DNA of 64,000 nt from Sulfopaludibacter sp963815475 (GCA_963815475.1 CAWFHD010000001.1:124001-188000); one strand, 5' to 3'; counted from the first letter of the stretch, positions 48,984 through 58,597 are shown. Numbers and translations are program-made. Notes: generated by a model from the letters alone, not told the origin.

Positions 48984-50382
48984 TCCGATGTTCCGGTACG
49001 CACTCCTCTTCGCCGCGGCGGCGGCTATGTTCTGGCAATTGATGCTGGCGCCCGTGGTAGGCGTGGCGGACAACGGCGACTTCTCGAAAATGCTGGGGCG
49101 CTTCAGCCTCGGCTCGCCGCAGACCTTCACGTACGTGAATGCCAGGCTACCGCATGGCCCGAAGTATTATTGGGATTCGCCCTTTCGATCGTCGGAACTG
49201 CTGCCGGTTGCCTCCGCGGTGACGGCGAACCGGCTGTTCTCATGGGATGGGTCGTTCGACTTGCGCTTCATCGGCGCGGTCCACGCCCTACTCTTTCTGT
49301 TGGCGGCGTTCCTGCTCCGCGGGATGGTCAACAGCGCTGCGGTAGGCGTGGCCGCGGTGCTGCTGTTTTGCGATTTCATGTACACGGGCTTCTACAACTC
49401 GTTTTACATGGATACCGCGGCGCACATCTTCGGCGTGCTGGCAGCCGTGTTTTACATACGTGCCGTCCAGAGGCGCGCGCCAGTGGATGCCGTGGCGTTG
49501 CTAGTTTGCATGCTGCTGGCCCTCGCGGCAGCGCCGCACTATGCGGTGATGGGCCTGTGGTTCGCGATTTTGTTCTGGGCGGCGCGCGACATTCTCTGTG
49601 GGGGCCGGAAGGCCGTCGCGGCCGCTGCCTGCGCGATCATCCTGCTGGCTTCGTGGGGCTCCTACCGCCGCCTCTTTCCCGAAAGCTACGCAGCCATCGA
49701 TCCCTTCGACGTCATCTTCTACGAGATTCTGCCGAACTCGCCGAATCCCGATCAGGCCCTGAATGAAATAGGGCTCGACAGCTCCTACCGGCAGTGGATT
49801 GGGCTAGTAGCGTATTCACATGGGGTGCCAATGGACGATCCGGCTTACTACAAACCATTTCTGGCGCGAACTTCGTTCTTGAAGATCGGACTCTACTATC
49901 TGCGTCATCCCGGCAGCGGATGGCGCGCGTTGTGCGCCGCACTCGGCGAGGCGGGACGGTTCCAATCGCCGCTGGGGAATCTCGATTCCAACTCGGGGAA
50001 GCCGCCGGCGGCGCAATACCATGGGTTCCAACTGGCGAGCGGCTTGAAGCGGCAATTGTTCTATCACCACGGCGCGCGCCTGTTCGCCAGCCTGGTGGCG
50101 CTGGCGCTGTTGACGCCGGCGTTGGTCTATCGGAAGAGGGCGCGGCTGCCGGCTGGCACTCTCGCGGGAACGTTGGTGCTGGCAGGCATGGCGCTCATGA
50201 TGCTGGGCGTCTCCGCATTGGGCGATGCGGTGGACCAGTACCGCCACCTGTTCGTCGCCTTCGGACAATTCGACATGCTGCTGTTGACGCTGATCTGGAT
50301 TGCGCTGCCTAAAACTGCTTCGACTTACGCCAGTCCTGCTCCAGCAGGCTCCACACAATCAGGTTATACCAGCGATCGTTGA
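48958..50382 (+). CDS. Polytopic membrane protein, possible GT-C-like glycosyltransferase
   Basis: 474 residues from ATG 48958, inside the 3' end of the ABC-F gene; ATG 48988, just after that gene's stop, is an equally good start. About ten hydrophobic segments are spread through the protein. After the first one comes the loop VVGVADNGDFSKMLG, with acidic residues as seen in GT-C membrane glycosyltransferases, but this similarity is weak. The C-terminal tail (ASTYASPAPAGSTQSGY) is low complexity and overlaps the convergent GNAT gene by 74 nt. No characterised family is recognised. Confidence 0.75.
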   Translation: MKRRGSIRNPMFRYALLFAAAAAMFWQLMLAPVVGVADNGDFSKMLGRFSLGSPQTFTYVNARLPHGPKYYWDSPFRSSELLPVASAVTANRLFSWDGSFDLRFIGAVHALLFLLAAFLLRGMVNSAAVGVAAVLLFCDFMYTGFYNSFYMDTAAHIFGVLAAVFYIRAVQRRAPVDAVALLVCMLLALAAAPHYAVMGLWFAILFWAARDILCGGRKAVAAAACAIILLASWGSYRRLFPESYAAIDPFDVIFYEILPNSPNPDQALNEIGLDSSYRQWIGLVAYSHGVPMDDPAYYKPFLARTSFLKIGLYYLRHPGSGWRALCAALGEAGRFQSPLGNLDSNSGKPPAAQYHGFQLASGLKRQLFYHHGARLFASLVALALLTPALVYRKRARLPAGTLAGTLVLAGMALMMLGVSALGDAVDQYRHLFVAFGQFDMLLLTLIWIALPKTASTYASPAPAGSTQSGYTSDR

Positions 50383-50863
50383 CCCACTCCGCCTCGCGCG
50401 CGATTCCTTCCTGGGTAAAGCCTAGCCGCTGCGGGATGGAACAGCTCCGGTTGTTTCCGGTGGCACACTGAATCACCACGCGATGCAGCGACAAATCGCG
50501 AAAAAGGTAATCGATCAGCGCCGCGCAGCATCGGGTGATGATTCCCTGCCCTTGCCGACCCGATTCCAGCCAGTAGCCGATGCTGCACGAGCGATTGGCC
50601 CAATCGATGGGGTGGCAGCCGATGGAACCCACGATCACGCCATCGATCCAAATGCCGGCATTGGGACCGCGGTCGGAGTGGTACTGCGAGAGCGCTCCGG
50701 TGATGAACCGCCGCGTGTCCTCTACGGTGTGTGTGTGATCCACCCACGGCAGCCACTGACGCAGATACGCGCGATTGCGCTCCGTCAGGGCAAAGAGGGC
50801 CGCGGCATCGCGATCTTCAATCTGCCGCAGTTCGATGCCGGGTTCCACGCGCAACCGGAACAT
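50309..50863 (-). CDS. GNAT family N-acetyltransferase (RimJ/RimL-like)
   Basis: 184 residues. The acetyl-CoA pyrophosphate loop is GRQGQGIITRCCAAL near residues 103-117, preceded by CSIGYWLES. The C-terminal IPQRLGFTQEGIAREAEWVNDRWYNLIVWSLL is typical of the RimJ/RimL/L7L12 group, which acetylates ribosomal proteins or small molecules. The acceptor is unknown. Its 3' end overlaps the convergent membrane-protein gene by 74 nt. Confidence 0.9.
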   Translation of the reverse strand: MFRLRVEPGIELRQIEDRDAAALFALTERNRAYLRQWLPWVDHTHTVEDTRRFITGALSQYHSDRGPNAGIWIDGVIVGSIGCHPIDWANRSCSIGYWLESGRQGQGIITRCCAALIDYLFRDLSLHRVVIQCATGNNRSCSIPQRLGFTQEGIAREAEWVNDRWYNLIVWSLLEQDWRKSKQF

Positions 50864-50917
50864 TTCGTCATTCCTCCACAGCCGCCAAGGCGCGCACCCG
50901 AAACGAGCCGATCAGCC

Positions 50918-51724
50918 TCACACCGTCCCGCCGGGCATTTGCGGATTGCGCGATTTCGAAATCGACGGAGTCTCGGGTGTTTCCGGCTGCATGGCGTGCT
51001 CGGTGAGCCCCGTCTTCAGCATCTCGAAGGCCGACACCGGATCGTCCGCGTATTGAAAGAGGTTCAAGTCTTCGGGCGAGATCACACCGTACTTGACCAG
51101 CGCGTCCCAATTGACAATCTCTTTCCAATAGGCCGAACCGTAAAGCAGCACGGTGATCTTTTTGGCCAGCTTCTGCGTCTGCACCAGCGTGAGGATCTCG
51201 AACATTTCGTCCAGGGTGCCGAAGCCGCCGGGAAATACCACCAGCGCCTTCGACAAGTAGGCGAACCAGAACTTGCGCATGAAGAAGTAGTGGAACTCGA
51301 AGCTCAGTTCGGGCGTGATGTAGGGATTAGGAAACTGCTCGAAGGGCAGTCCGATATTGAGCCCCACGGTTTTGCCCTTGGCTTCGCTGGCGCCGCGATT
51401 GGCGGCCTCCATGATGCCCGGGCCGCCGCCCGAGCAGACCACGAAACGGTAGGTGCTGTTGGTGAACTGGTCGGCCCATTCGGTGAGCATCTTCGCCAGC
51501 GTCTCCGCGTCCCGGTAATATTCGGAAAGCGGCCCGTCCTCGCGAATGCGGGCCGAACCGAAGAAGACCACGGTGTCGCGCACCTTCTCGCGCCGGAAGT
51601 GGGCGAACGGCTCCAGGTACTCCGACATGATGCGCATGGCCCGCGCTTCGGGGCTATTCAGAAACTGTTCGTTGAGGTACGCGACCGGACGTCGCGCACC
51701 GTGTGGCGGCTTCTCACTCGTCAT
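50918..51724 (-). CDS. LOG family (TIGR00730-type) nucleotide phosphoribohydrolase-like protein
   Basis: 268 residues. The LOG signatures CSGGGPGIMEAANRGA near residue 117 and PGGFGTLDEMFE near 180 are intact, and the Rossmann-like start TVVFFGSARI is present. Related enzymes release free cytokinin bases from their riboside monophosphates or hydrolyse purine nucleotides. The longer N-terminal extension is common in bacterial members of this size. It overlaps lpxD by four bases, so both are translated from one transcript. The physiological substrate is unknown. Confidence 0.9.
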   Translation of the reverse strand: MTSEKPPHGARRPVAYLNEQFLNSPEARAMRIMSEYLEPFAHFRREKVRDTVVFFGSARIREDGPLSEYYRDAETLAKMLTEWADQFTNSTYRFVVCSGGGPGIMEAANRGASEAKGKTVGLNIGLPFEQFPNPYITPELSFEFHYFFMRKFWFAYLSKALVVFPGGFGTLDEMFEILTLVQTQKLAKKITVLLYGSAYWKEIVNWDALVKYGVISPEDLNLFQYADDPVSAFEMLKTGLTEHAMQPETPETPSISKSRNPQMPGGTV

Positions 51725-52740
51725 TTTTTCTCCAGCTCGTCCATCCGCTTCTTCAACTCGCGCACGGTCTTGAGCATCTCAGGCAACTTCGGAAAAGCGG
51801 TGATGGTGCGCAGCCACTCATTGGCGGCGAAGGCCGGGGAGCCCGAAATGCGCCCGTTCGCGGGCACGTCGCCGCCGATGCCGCTCTGCGCATAGACGAT
51901 GGCGCCTTCGTGCACCGTGAGGTGGCCGGACGAGCCCACCTGGCCCGCCAGCAATACGTTGCGCTCCAGCACAGTGCTGCCGGCCAGGCCTGTCTGCGCA
52001 CAAATAATGTTGTCCTCTCCCACGGTACAACTGTGGCCCACCTGCACCAGGCTGTCGATCTTGGCACCGCGCTTCACGCGCGTCTCGCCCATGCTGGCGC
52101 GGTCGAGTGAGGTGAGACTCTGCACTTCGACATCGTCTTCGAGCACGGTGACGCCCGATTGCACGATCTTGAAATGCGTCCCGTCTTTGCGTTTGGCAAA
52201 ACCGAAGCCGTCGCTGCCCACCACCACGCTATTTTGCAGGATGACGCGATCGCCCACGCGGCAGAACTCGCGGACGGTGGCATGGGAGTGCGCCACAAAA
52301 TCGTCGCCGATCTGCGCCCCTTCATAGATCACTACATGCGGATGCAGCACGGCATTGTGGCCGATATTGACGTGTTCGCCCACCACGGCAAAGGGGCCGA
52401 TAGAGCAGTTCTCGCCGAGCACCGCGGTGGGTGCGACATAGGCGAGCGGATGCACGCCGGGCTTGGGACGCGGCGGCTGGTAGAAGAGGGCGAGCGCGCG
52501 CGCGTGATCGAGGTACGGATTCTCCGAGACCAGGCAGGCGATGTCGACGCCGGCAAGCGGCTCGGAAACCAGAATGGCGGACGCCCTGGTGTGCTTTACC
52601 TTAGGAGCATACTTGGGGTTCGCCAGAAACGTGAGATGTCCCGGGCCGGCATGTTCCATGCCGCGGGCGCCGGAGATGTCAATCTCGCCGTCGCCAACCA
52701 GACGGCAGCCCAAAACCTCCGCAATTGCTTGGAGTTTCAT
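51721..52740 (-). CDS. lpxD: UDP-3-O-acylglucosamine N-acyltransferase
   Basis: 339 residues. The N-terminal uridine-binding part starts KLQAIAEVLGCRLVGDGE. The rest is a left-handed beta-helix of hexapeptide repeats (IGPFAVVGEHVNIGHNAVL and many more). The active-site histidine is likely in VQVGHSCTVGEDNIICAQTGLAGS. A C-terminal helix (LKTVRELKKRMDELEKK) closes the protein. LpxD adds the second acyl chain in lipid A synthesis, implying a Gram-negative outer membrane with lipid A. Other lpx genes are not adjacent, so the usual lpxD-fabZ-lpxA cluster is not kept here. Confidence 0.94.
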   Translation of the reverse strand: MKLQAIAEVLGCRLVGDGEIDISGARGMEHAGPGHLTFLANPKYAPKVKHTRASAILVSEPLAGVDIACLVSENPYLDHARALALFYQPPRPKPGVHPLAYVAPTAVLGENCSIGPFAVVGEHVNIGHNAVLHPHVVIYEGAQIGDDFVAHSHATVREFCRVGDRVILQNSVVVGSDGFGFAKRKDGTHFKIVQSGVTVLEDDVEVQSLTSLDRASMGETRVKRGAKIDSLVQVGHSCTVGEDNIICAQTGLAGSTVLERNVLLAGQVGSSGHLTVHEGAIVYAQSGIGGDVPANGRISGSPAFAANEWLRTITAFPKLPEMLKTVRELKKRMDELEKK

Positions 52741-52753
52741 AGGGGAAACCTAC

Positions 52754-52759
52754 AGGGTA
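52754..52759 (-). promoter_or_regulatory. TACCCT -10-like element 13 nt before lpxD
   Basis: Minus-strand TACCCT is followed by 13 nt to ATG 52740 with no Shine-Dalgarno. It is a weaker match to TATAAT than the other examples. Confidence 0.3.
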
Positions 52760-52802
52760 GCGCGAAGCGGAGGCGGCCAGGCTTGCTGGTGGTTGCTTCT
52801 CT

Positions 52803-53197
52803 TCAGTCCCCGGCGCGTAATGGGTTGAGGATCTTCAGCCCGGCGAAGTCTTTTTCGTTATCCGTGACGAGCACGCAATCATTCGCTTCCGCGATCGCGG
52901 CAATGATCATGTCGAGGGGGCTCCGCGCCCAGACGAGACCAGCCTTCTCATCTAACGGAAGCACCCGGCCGGCAAAGAGCTCCTGCGGGCCGTCGGGACC
53001 AGAGAACCAACCCTCTAATTCCCTCCGCTTCTTGCCGGCAGGCTTCTCCAGCAACCCACGCCAAATCTCGGCAACAGTCAGTGAGGAGCTAAACAAGTCT
53101 TCGTCGGCTTGTTCCTCCATCCACGGCAGCAGTGCGGCCGATGGCACGGGTTCTGTGGCATCGTTGATTATGTCGTGTCGAGAAGGTGGCGGCTCAC
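52803..53197 (-). pseudogene. PIN-domain (VapC/FitB-like) toxin, frame broken near 53171
   Basis: A likely GTG start at 53197 overlaps the antitoxin stop (GTGA) and reads VSRHLLDTT before a stop codon. One missing base shifts the frame to IINDATEPVPSAALLPWMEEQ, restoring the PIN start pattern LLDT-x-IIND. The remainder has SSLTVAEIWRG, RSPLDMIIAAIAEANDCVLVTDNEKDF and the usual ending, so the acidic metal-binding residues are kept. PIN toxins cleave tRNA or other RNA. The break may be a real inactivation, which toxins often suffer, or an assembly indel. Confidence 0.75.
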
Positions 53198-53496
53198 AGT
53201 GCCACCTTGCGGTCGGCAGCGACTGGGCGTTTGAGATCCAGTTCGGCGCCCACCAGAGGTGACCGGCGCAATGCTTTAAGGATGCCGCCCTTGGGCGGAG
53301 GTTCTGCCGAGATTGCCCGGCGCACCGCGGCACGAACCCAGTCCGCATCGGGACCATCACCGGCAAGCCGTTTCGCGAGAGATCGGATCATGTCGCGGTC
53401 GGCATCGAGACCAAGCACCTCGAAACGGGCCATGCGACGTTGGCTGAGGCGCTTTCGGTCGCTGTTGGTGGCGCGTTTTTGTAACGGATTGCTCAT
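53194..53496 (-). CDS. Antitoxin-like partner of the PIN toxin
   Basis: 100 residues, with a GGGAG ribosome-binding site seven bases before ATG 53496. The middle (RFEVLGLDADRDMIRSLAKRLAGD, then RAAVRRAIS) is basic and helical; the C-terminal part (GGILKALRRSPLVGAELDLKRP) is shared by small proteins found upstream of PIN toxins. Position and overlap with the toxin support the antitoxin role. I do not recognise a standard DNA-binding fold. Confidence 0.65.
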   Translation of the reverse strand: MSNPLQKRATNSDRKRLSQRRMARFEVLGLDADRDMIRSLAKRLAGDGPDADWVRAAVRRAISAEPPPKGGILKALRRSPLVGAELDLKRPVAADRKVAL

Positions 53497-53497
53497 G

Positions 53498-53700
53498 GCA
53501 AACTCCCGTATCTTCGCAATATATCCAGGCCATCGCGTAAGGGCCGATGCGAACCGCGCTAATTCGTGAAATTTATCCTAGCACCGGCGTAACTCGCCAT
53601 GCTTCGTTTGCGAACTAGCTCGGTGAAACATCTATTTTCGTTGCAAGATGGCCGCAATCCGGGTCGCGCTTGCAGCTCAAAGCCCAAAAAGGAGCATCAC
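53498..53700. other. Divergent intergenic region
   Basis: Separates the antitoxin from the beta-propeller gene. It contains AAAAAGGAG shortly before ATG 53701, a good ribosome-binding site. No other structure was identified. Confidence 0.4.
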
Positions 53701-54753
53701 ATGAAACTCGCCTATGCTTTCTCCACAATCGCGCTGATGGCCGGCGCGGCCTTGGTCGCGCACGCACAAAACAATCAGCAGGTCCTGGTTGTCACCGCCT
53801 CCAACACCGCCACGAACAACCAGCTTCTGGTCTACGACACTTCGGCCAGGTTAATCCAAATGGTCCCGACAAAGGGTCAGGGCGGCGCGAGCGGCAATGC
53901 CGGAGGGATCGCGGCACAGGGTAATCTCCTGGCTGTCGTGAATTTCGGATCGCAATCGGTCTCGCTGTTCGAACGCATTAACAATGGTTTCCTATTCCAG
54001 CGACAGATATCGACGGCTTCCAGCCCGCTTAGCGTGGCCTTCGGGAACAATCATCTATACGTTCTGGGCACTACCAAAGTCGAGTCGCATCTGCTCTTCG
54101 GTTCGACCGTCAGTTCCAGTCCCGACGGAGTCGTCACGCTGTTCAAGGCTGATGGTTCTTCGGGCCAGGTCGGAGTTGTGGAGAACGAACTGGTAATCAC
54201 CGAGAAGAGCAACGTCATCGAGACGGTGGCGTTGAATGGCTTCGGCAGCGTTATAGGCGCGCCTACATTGGTGCAGAACATTCCGGCCAATGTGAACACA
54301 CCGTTCGGACTAGTGACACGCGGCAACAACGCCTACGTGACGATCGCTCACGCCGATGAGACCAGCCTGGTCCGCGACGGCAAAATCCTGACTACCACGC
54401 CGACCACCAATTTTTCAGGGCCGCTGCAGCACTCTCCCTGCTGGTTGACGCTGGTTGGACCGTTCATGTTCTCCAGCAACTCTCCGAGTATGAGCATTTC
54501 GCGTTATGCCGTTTACGGACAGAAGATTGTCCCGGACGCGGGCGTTGTAGCGACGTTGAATGGCTCGCCTACGGACATTGCCTCCGGAGAAGGCCTGGTT
54601 GCGGTCATTGACGGCAACGGTCCGCTGTCCCATCTCTCGGTTTTTGCGGTTGACGAAGATGGCAATTTGACGTTGCGCGGCGCCGCCGCAACCATCGCCA
54701 GTGCTGCAAACGGCGTGGTGGTAGTCGGAGCAGCGACGAGAAGGGACGACTGA
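53701..54753 (+). CDS. Secreted beta-propeller protein, lactonase-like
   Basis: 350 residues from ATG 53701, which has AAGGAG upstream and a clear signal peptide (LAYAFSTIALMAGAALVAHAQ). Repeated blades (VLVVTASNTATNNQLLVYDTS, LLAVVNFGSQSVSLFERINNG, LYVLGTTKVES) suggest a seven-bladed propeller of the 6-phosphogluconolactonase/YncE kind. Catalytic residues are not established for this group. It is likely periplasmic or secreted. It precedes an MFS exporter by 169 nt on the same strand. Confidence 0.7.
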   Translation: MKLAYAFSTIALMAGAALVAHAQNNQQVLVVTASNTATNNQLLVYDTSARLIQMVPTKGQGGASGNAGGIAAQGNLLAVVNFGSQSVSLFERINNGFLFQRQISTASSPLSVAFGNNHLYVLGTTKVESHLLFGSTVSSSPDGVVTLFKADGSSGQVGVVENELVITEKSNVIETVALNGFGSVIGAPTLVQNIPANVNTPFGLVTRGNNAYVTIAHADETSLVRDGKILTTTPTTNFSGPLQHSPCWLTLVGPFMFSSNSPSMSISRYAVYGQKIVPDAGVVATLNGSPTDIASGEGLVAVIDGNGPLSHLSVFAVDEDGNLTLRGAAATIASAANGVVVVGAATRRDD

Positions 54754-54922
54754 TAAATCGGCGCCGGGGAAGTCCCGGGCTGTCTCCGGCGCCATCGAAC
54801 CACGATAGGCGCGATTCCGGCTCTCACTGAGAATCCCGGTATGTCCGCCCACAATTTGTAAAGTCTGAATTGTTTTGCTATTCCAATTTGAGGTGCTATG
54901 ATGGTCAAACTCCCACACAACT

Positions 54923-56152
54923 ATGTCTGCACCTACGCCCCAACTTGGCTTCGGGGACGTGTTGAAGAACCGTCCCATCAAACGGCTCTGGATTGCGCAG
55001 ATCGTAAGCGTCTTCGGGGATTTTCTGGCGATTTTCGCGATCTTCAGCGTCGTCACTTTCAAAATGCACGGCACTCCCGTGCAAGTCAGCATGATCATGG
55101 TGTCCTTCCTCACACCTTTGGCCGTGCTCAGCCCCATTGCTGGTGTGTTCGTCGATAAGTGGAATGTGAAGTGGACCATGGTCGCCAGCGACTTGATTCG
55201 CGGTGTGCTTGTGTTAAATCTCATCTCGGTCCACAGTCTGCCCGCCATCTATGCCACGTTCGCCGCGTTGAGCATCGTCTCCACGCTCTTCATTCCGGCG
55301 CAATCGGTAGCAGTGCGGGTGTTGGCGCCTCCCGCGGCGTTAATGGTTGTGAACGCGCTGATGACCCAGGCCGTCCAGGGCGGACAGATCATCAGCCCAT
55401 CCTTGGCCGGCGCGCTGGTGCAGTGGCTGGGCGCCGGCGCCTGCTTTATTTATGACAGCTTCAGCTTCTTCTTCTCTGCCGCCATGGTAATGACATTGAC
55501 CATTGAGCGGCCGCCCGCGCCCAAGTCGGAAGCGAAGAGTGTACTAGCATCGCTCAGCCAGGGATTCCGATTTATTTTCGGGCATCCCATCATTTCGTTC
55601 GTGCTGGTCTCCATGGCATCGGGTATGTTCGCAGTCCGCTGCTTCGGCACGCTGCTTTCGATTTACGTGCGCGATATTCTGCATTCCAACGCCGCGCTGT
55701 TCGGCACGCTGAACACGTTGATCGGGATCGGAATGATCGTCGGCTCGCAATCCCTACACCGCTTCGGCCGCAAGGTGCCGCATCAGTACCTGGTGCTCTA
55801 CGGTTTGGGCGGCATGGGCATCGCGGTTTTCATCACGGCGCTCTTCGGCAAGGTGGCATCCACTGCCATCGGGATGCTGGGCATGGGATTCTTCGCGGCC
55901 TTCATTATGGTGACCGCCCAAACCATGATTCAGCAGGAGACGCCCCACGAAATGCTGGGGCGCGTCAGCAGCAGCATGATGTCGTTGATGGCGGTGGCAC
56001 AAGTGCTGGCCATGTTCTTTGCAGGCCCGGTGGCGGAGGTTGCCGGGCTTCGCAATCTCTACTTCGGCAGCGCAGTCATGCTGGTGGGGATCGGCGTGAC
56101 CGGCATGATGTGGCTGCGCGGTCCCAAGCCGGTGGCGCAAGCCGCAGACTGA
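54923..56152 (+). CDS. MFS transporter, EntS/MFS_3-like
   Basis: 409 residues with about twelve membrane helices. The N-terminus (LKNRPIKRLWIAQIVSVFGDF) and the first loop GVFVDKWNVKWTMVASDLIRG match the MFS_3 group that includes enterobactin exporter EntS and macrolide exporters. The substrate is unknown. A TATGAT element at about 54897-54902 lies 20 nt before the ATG. Confidence 0.88.
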   Translation: MSAPTPQLGFGDVLKNRPIKRLWIAQIVSVFGDFLAIFAIFSVVTFKMHGTPVQVSMIMVSFLTPLAVLSPIAGVFVDKWNVKWTMVASDLIRGVLVLNLISVHSLPAIYATFAALSIVSTLFIPAQSVAVRVLAPPAALMVVNALMTQAVQGGQIISPSLAGALVQWLGAGACFIYDSFSFFFSAAMVMTLTIERPPAPKSEAKSVLASLSQGFRFIFGHPIISFVLVSMASGMFAVRCFGTLLSIYVRDILHSNAALFGTLNTLIGIGMIVGSQSLHRFGRKVPHQYLVLYGLGGMGIAVFITALFGKVASTAIGMLGMGFFAAFIMVTAQTMIQQETPHEMLGRVSSSMMSLMAVAQVLAMFFAGPVAEVAGLRNLYFGSAVMLVGIGVTGMMWLRGPKPVAQAAD

Positions 56153-56186
56153 CGAGCCGCAAGCCATATCTCGGAGCGCCACGGAT

Positions 56187-56192
56187 TACAAT
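56187..56192 (+). promoter_or_regulatory. TACAAT -10-like element 8 nt before the GH2 start
   Basis: TACAAT is followed by GGGCCGTG and ATG 56201. No Shine-Dalgarno is present. The GTG at 56198 is a possible alternative start. Confidence 0.42.
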
Positions 56193-56200
56193 GGGCCGTG

Positions 56201-58510
56201 ATGAACAGCCATCCACTGGACCGGCGCCGATTCCTGATGGGAACGGCTGCCGCTGCGGGACTTAGCGCGCAGACTGCCACCAAATCCGCGGCGCCCACCG
56301 TCGATCCCCATCGGCGCACTTACGAACTGAACCACCGCTGGCTCTTCGGCGGCAAGGCCAAACCGGGCTTTGCCGCGCCCGAATTCGACGACTCCCGGTG
56401 GGAGAAGATCATGCTCCCGCACGCCAACGCGCACCTTCCGTGGCACAGCTTTGACGAGAAGGAGTTTCAGTACGTCTCCGGCTACCGGCGTCACTTCCTG
56501 GCGCCGGCGGAGTGGAAGGGCAAGCGCGTCTTCGTTCACTTCGGCGGCGCCATGACCGCCGCTACTGTCTCCATCAACGGCCACCAGTTCGACGAATACA
56601 AGGGCGGCTACACGCCGTTTTCCTTTGAGCTCACGCCGCATGTGAAGTACGGCGCCAACAACGTGCTGGCTGTCGCGGTCGATTCCACCGAGCGTCCCGA
56701 CATACCGCCCTTTGGCGACAATATCGATTACCTCACCTTCGGCGGAATTTATCGCGACGTAGAACTGCGCGTCGTCCCGAAGATTTTTGTAGAGAACGCA
56801 TACGCCAAGGTGGTGCGGCCGCTCGAAGACTCGCGCGCAGTCGAAGTCCGCTGTCATCTGAACGGCAATGCCGAAGGTCCAGTCACCCTCACTGCAGAAC
56901 TCCGCGATGGCGCGAAGGTCATCAAGAGCGCCAGCACCACACATCCGGTAGGTTCCGATGCCTACGACATCACTCTCGACTCGCTCGGCGCCATCGATCT
57001 GTGGAGCCTGAAGAATCCACGGCTCTATAACGTGGTGGTGAAGCTTTCGGCCGGCAGCGGCATCACTGACGAGTTCCATACCCGTATCGGGTTCCGCGAG
57101 GCCAAGTTCACGCCGCAGGGATTCCATTTGAATGGCGAGGCGGTGAAGCTGCGGGGCTTGAATCGCCATCAAACATTTCCTTATGTGGGCGGGGCCATGC
57201 CGGCCCGAGTGCAGCGGCGCGATGCCTGGATTCTACGGCGCGAGCTGCACTGCAACCTGGTGCGCACTTCGCACTATCCGCAGTCTCCCGATTTTCTGGA
57301 TGCCTGCGACGAACTCGGACTGCTGGTCCTCGAAGAGATCCCCGGGTGGCAGCACATCGGCGACAAACCCTGGCAGGACATCGCCGTGCGCAATGTGGGC
57401 GAGATGATCCGCCGCGACTGGAACCATCCCTCCATCGTGCTGTGGGGCGTGCGCATCAACGAATCGGGCGACAACCACGATTTCTACACGCGCACCAACG
57501 CGCTGGCCCACTCCCTGGACGACGCCCGCCAGACCGGCGGCATTCGTTACAACTACGCTTCGGAACTGCTGGAAGACGTATTCACCATGAACGATTTCGG
57601 CTTCCCGCTGCGCGCGCCGAACCATCCGCTCTACCTGAACACGGAATTCAACGGCCACATGTTCTCCACCAAGCGCTTCGACAATAACGAACGCGTGGCG
57701 GAGCACGTAATCCGGCACGCACGAGTCCACAATCAACTGGCAGGCGATGAGCGCTACGCCGGCGGCATCGCATGGTGCGCATTCGACTACAACACGCACA
57801 AAAATTTCGGCTCGGGCGACCACATCTGCTATCACGGGGTCAGCGATATCTTCCGCATTCCGAAGCCCGCGGCCTACTTTTACCAGTCGCAATGCGACCC
57901 GGAAGAGGAGATCGTGCTGCAGGCAGGATTCTTCTGGTCGTCGGGCGACAAATCGGGCGCGGGTGGAACCGGCACAGTACCGATTCTGTCCAATTGCGAG
58001 ACCGTCAAAGTGTACTACGCGGGCGAATTCAAAAAAGAATTCGAGCCGGACCGCAAGACCTTTCCCAACCTCAAGCATCCGCCGTTCATGATGAGCCTTT
58101 TTCCGATTCCACTGAATCCGTGGGGCGACCTCAAGATAGAAGGCTACATCCAGGGCAAACTGGTGAAGACGCTGACGCTTTCGGGTGAGGGCAAGGACGC
58201 GGACCTGAAGTTGCTGCCCGACGACAAAGAGTTGGTGGCCGATGGCCGCGACGCCACACGCGTCGTTCTCATGGTTACCGATGAGTACGGCAACATCAAG
58301 CCGTTCGCAACTGGCGCGGTCTCGCTCACACTCTCAGGACCGGGCGAGATCATAGGTGAGAATCCCTTCTCACTGACTGGCGGCACGGGAGCAGTGTGGG
58401 TGAAAGCTAAGGACACTGCGGGAACGATCAAACTAGTAGGTAAACATCCCTATATCGGTACTAAGACAATTGAGATCAAAGTGAGTGCCTGGCAGTCGGA
58501 AGTCATTTAG
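56201..58510 (+). CDS. Glycoside hydrolase family 2 protein (beta-galactosidase-like), Tat-exported
   Basis: 769 residues. A twin-arginine leader (DRRRFLMGTAAAAGLSA) suggests export. The sugar-binding jelly roll, immunoglobulin-like and TIM-barrel domains follow in GH2 order: HFGGAMTAATVSINGHQ, ENGRATV-like beta parts, then GLNRHQTFPYVGGAMP. The acid/base glutamate is E421 in INESGDN (counted from this start) and the nucleophile is E482 in LNTEFNGHM. A C-terminal beta domain with EYGNIKPFATGAV ends the protein. It probably hydrolyses beta-linked galactosides or glucuronides. The substrate is unknown. Confidence 0.92.
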   Translation: MNSHPLDRRRFLMGTAAAAGLSAQTATKSAAPTVDPHRRTYELNHRWLFGGKAKPGFAAPEFDDSRWEKIMLPHANAHLPWHSFDEKEFQYVSGYRRHFLAPAEWKGKRVFVHFGGAMTAATVSINGHQFDEYKGGYTPFSFELTPHVKYGANNVLAVAVDSTERPDIPPFGDNIDYLTFGGIYRDVELRVVPKIFVENAYAKVVRPLEDSRAVEVRCHLNGNAEGPVTLTAELRDGAKVIKSASTTHPVGSDAYDITLDSLGAIDLWSLKNPRLYNVVVKLSAGSGITDEFHTRIGFREAKFTPQGFHLNGEAVKLRGLNRHQTFPYVGGAMPARVQRRDAWILRRELHCNLVRTSHYPQSPDFLDACDELGLLVLEEIPGWQHIGDKPWQDIAVRNVGEMIRRDWNHPSIVLWGVRINESGDNHDFYTRTNALAHSLDDARQTGGIRYNYASELLEDVFTMNDFGFPLRAPNHPLYLNTEFNGHMFSTKRFDNNERVAEHVIRHARVHNQLAGDERYAGGIAWCAFDYNTHKNFGSGDHICYHGVSDIFRIPKPAAYFYQSQCDPEEEIVLQAGFFWSSGDKSGAGGTGTVPILSNCETVKVYYAGEFKKEFEPDRKTFPNLKHPPFMMSLFPIPLNPWGDLKIEGYIQGKLVKTLTLSGEGKDADLKLLPDDKELVADGRDATRVVLMVTDEYGNIKPFATGAVSLTLSGPGEIIGENPFSLTGGTGAVWVKAKDTAGTIKLVGKHPYIGTKTIEIKVSAWQSEVI

Positions 58511-58581
58511 ATTCAACCGCGGTAAATTAAAAACCGTCTTAATCATTACATTTGTCTCGGACTTGGGCTAAGCTGGTTTCT

Positions 58582-58597
58582 CACCTTTCTGAAGGTG
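58582..58597 (+). promoter_or_regulatory. Small hairpin CACCTT-TCTG-AAGGTG before a DUF3857 gene
   Basis: A perfect six-base stem with a four-base loop. The right arm AAGGTG is the only Shine-Dalgarno-like sequence before ATG 58608 (ten bases away), so the hairpin could hide the ribosome-binding site. Confidence 0.4.
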
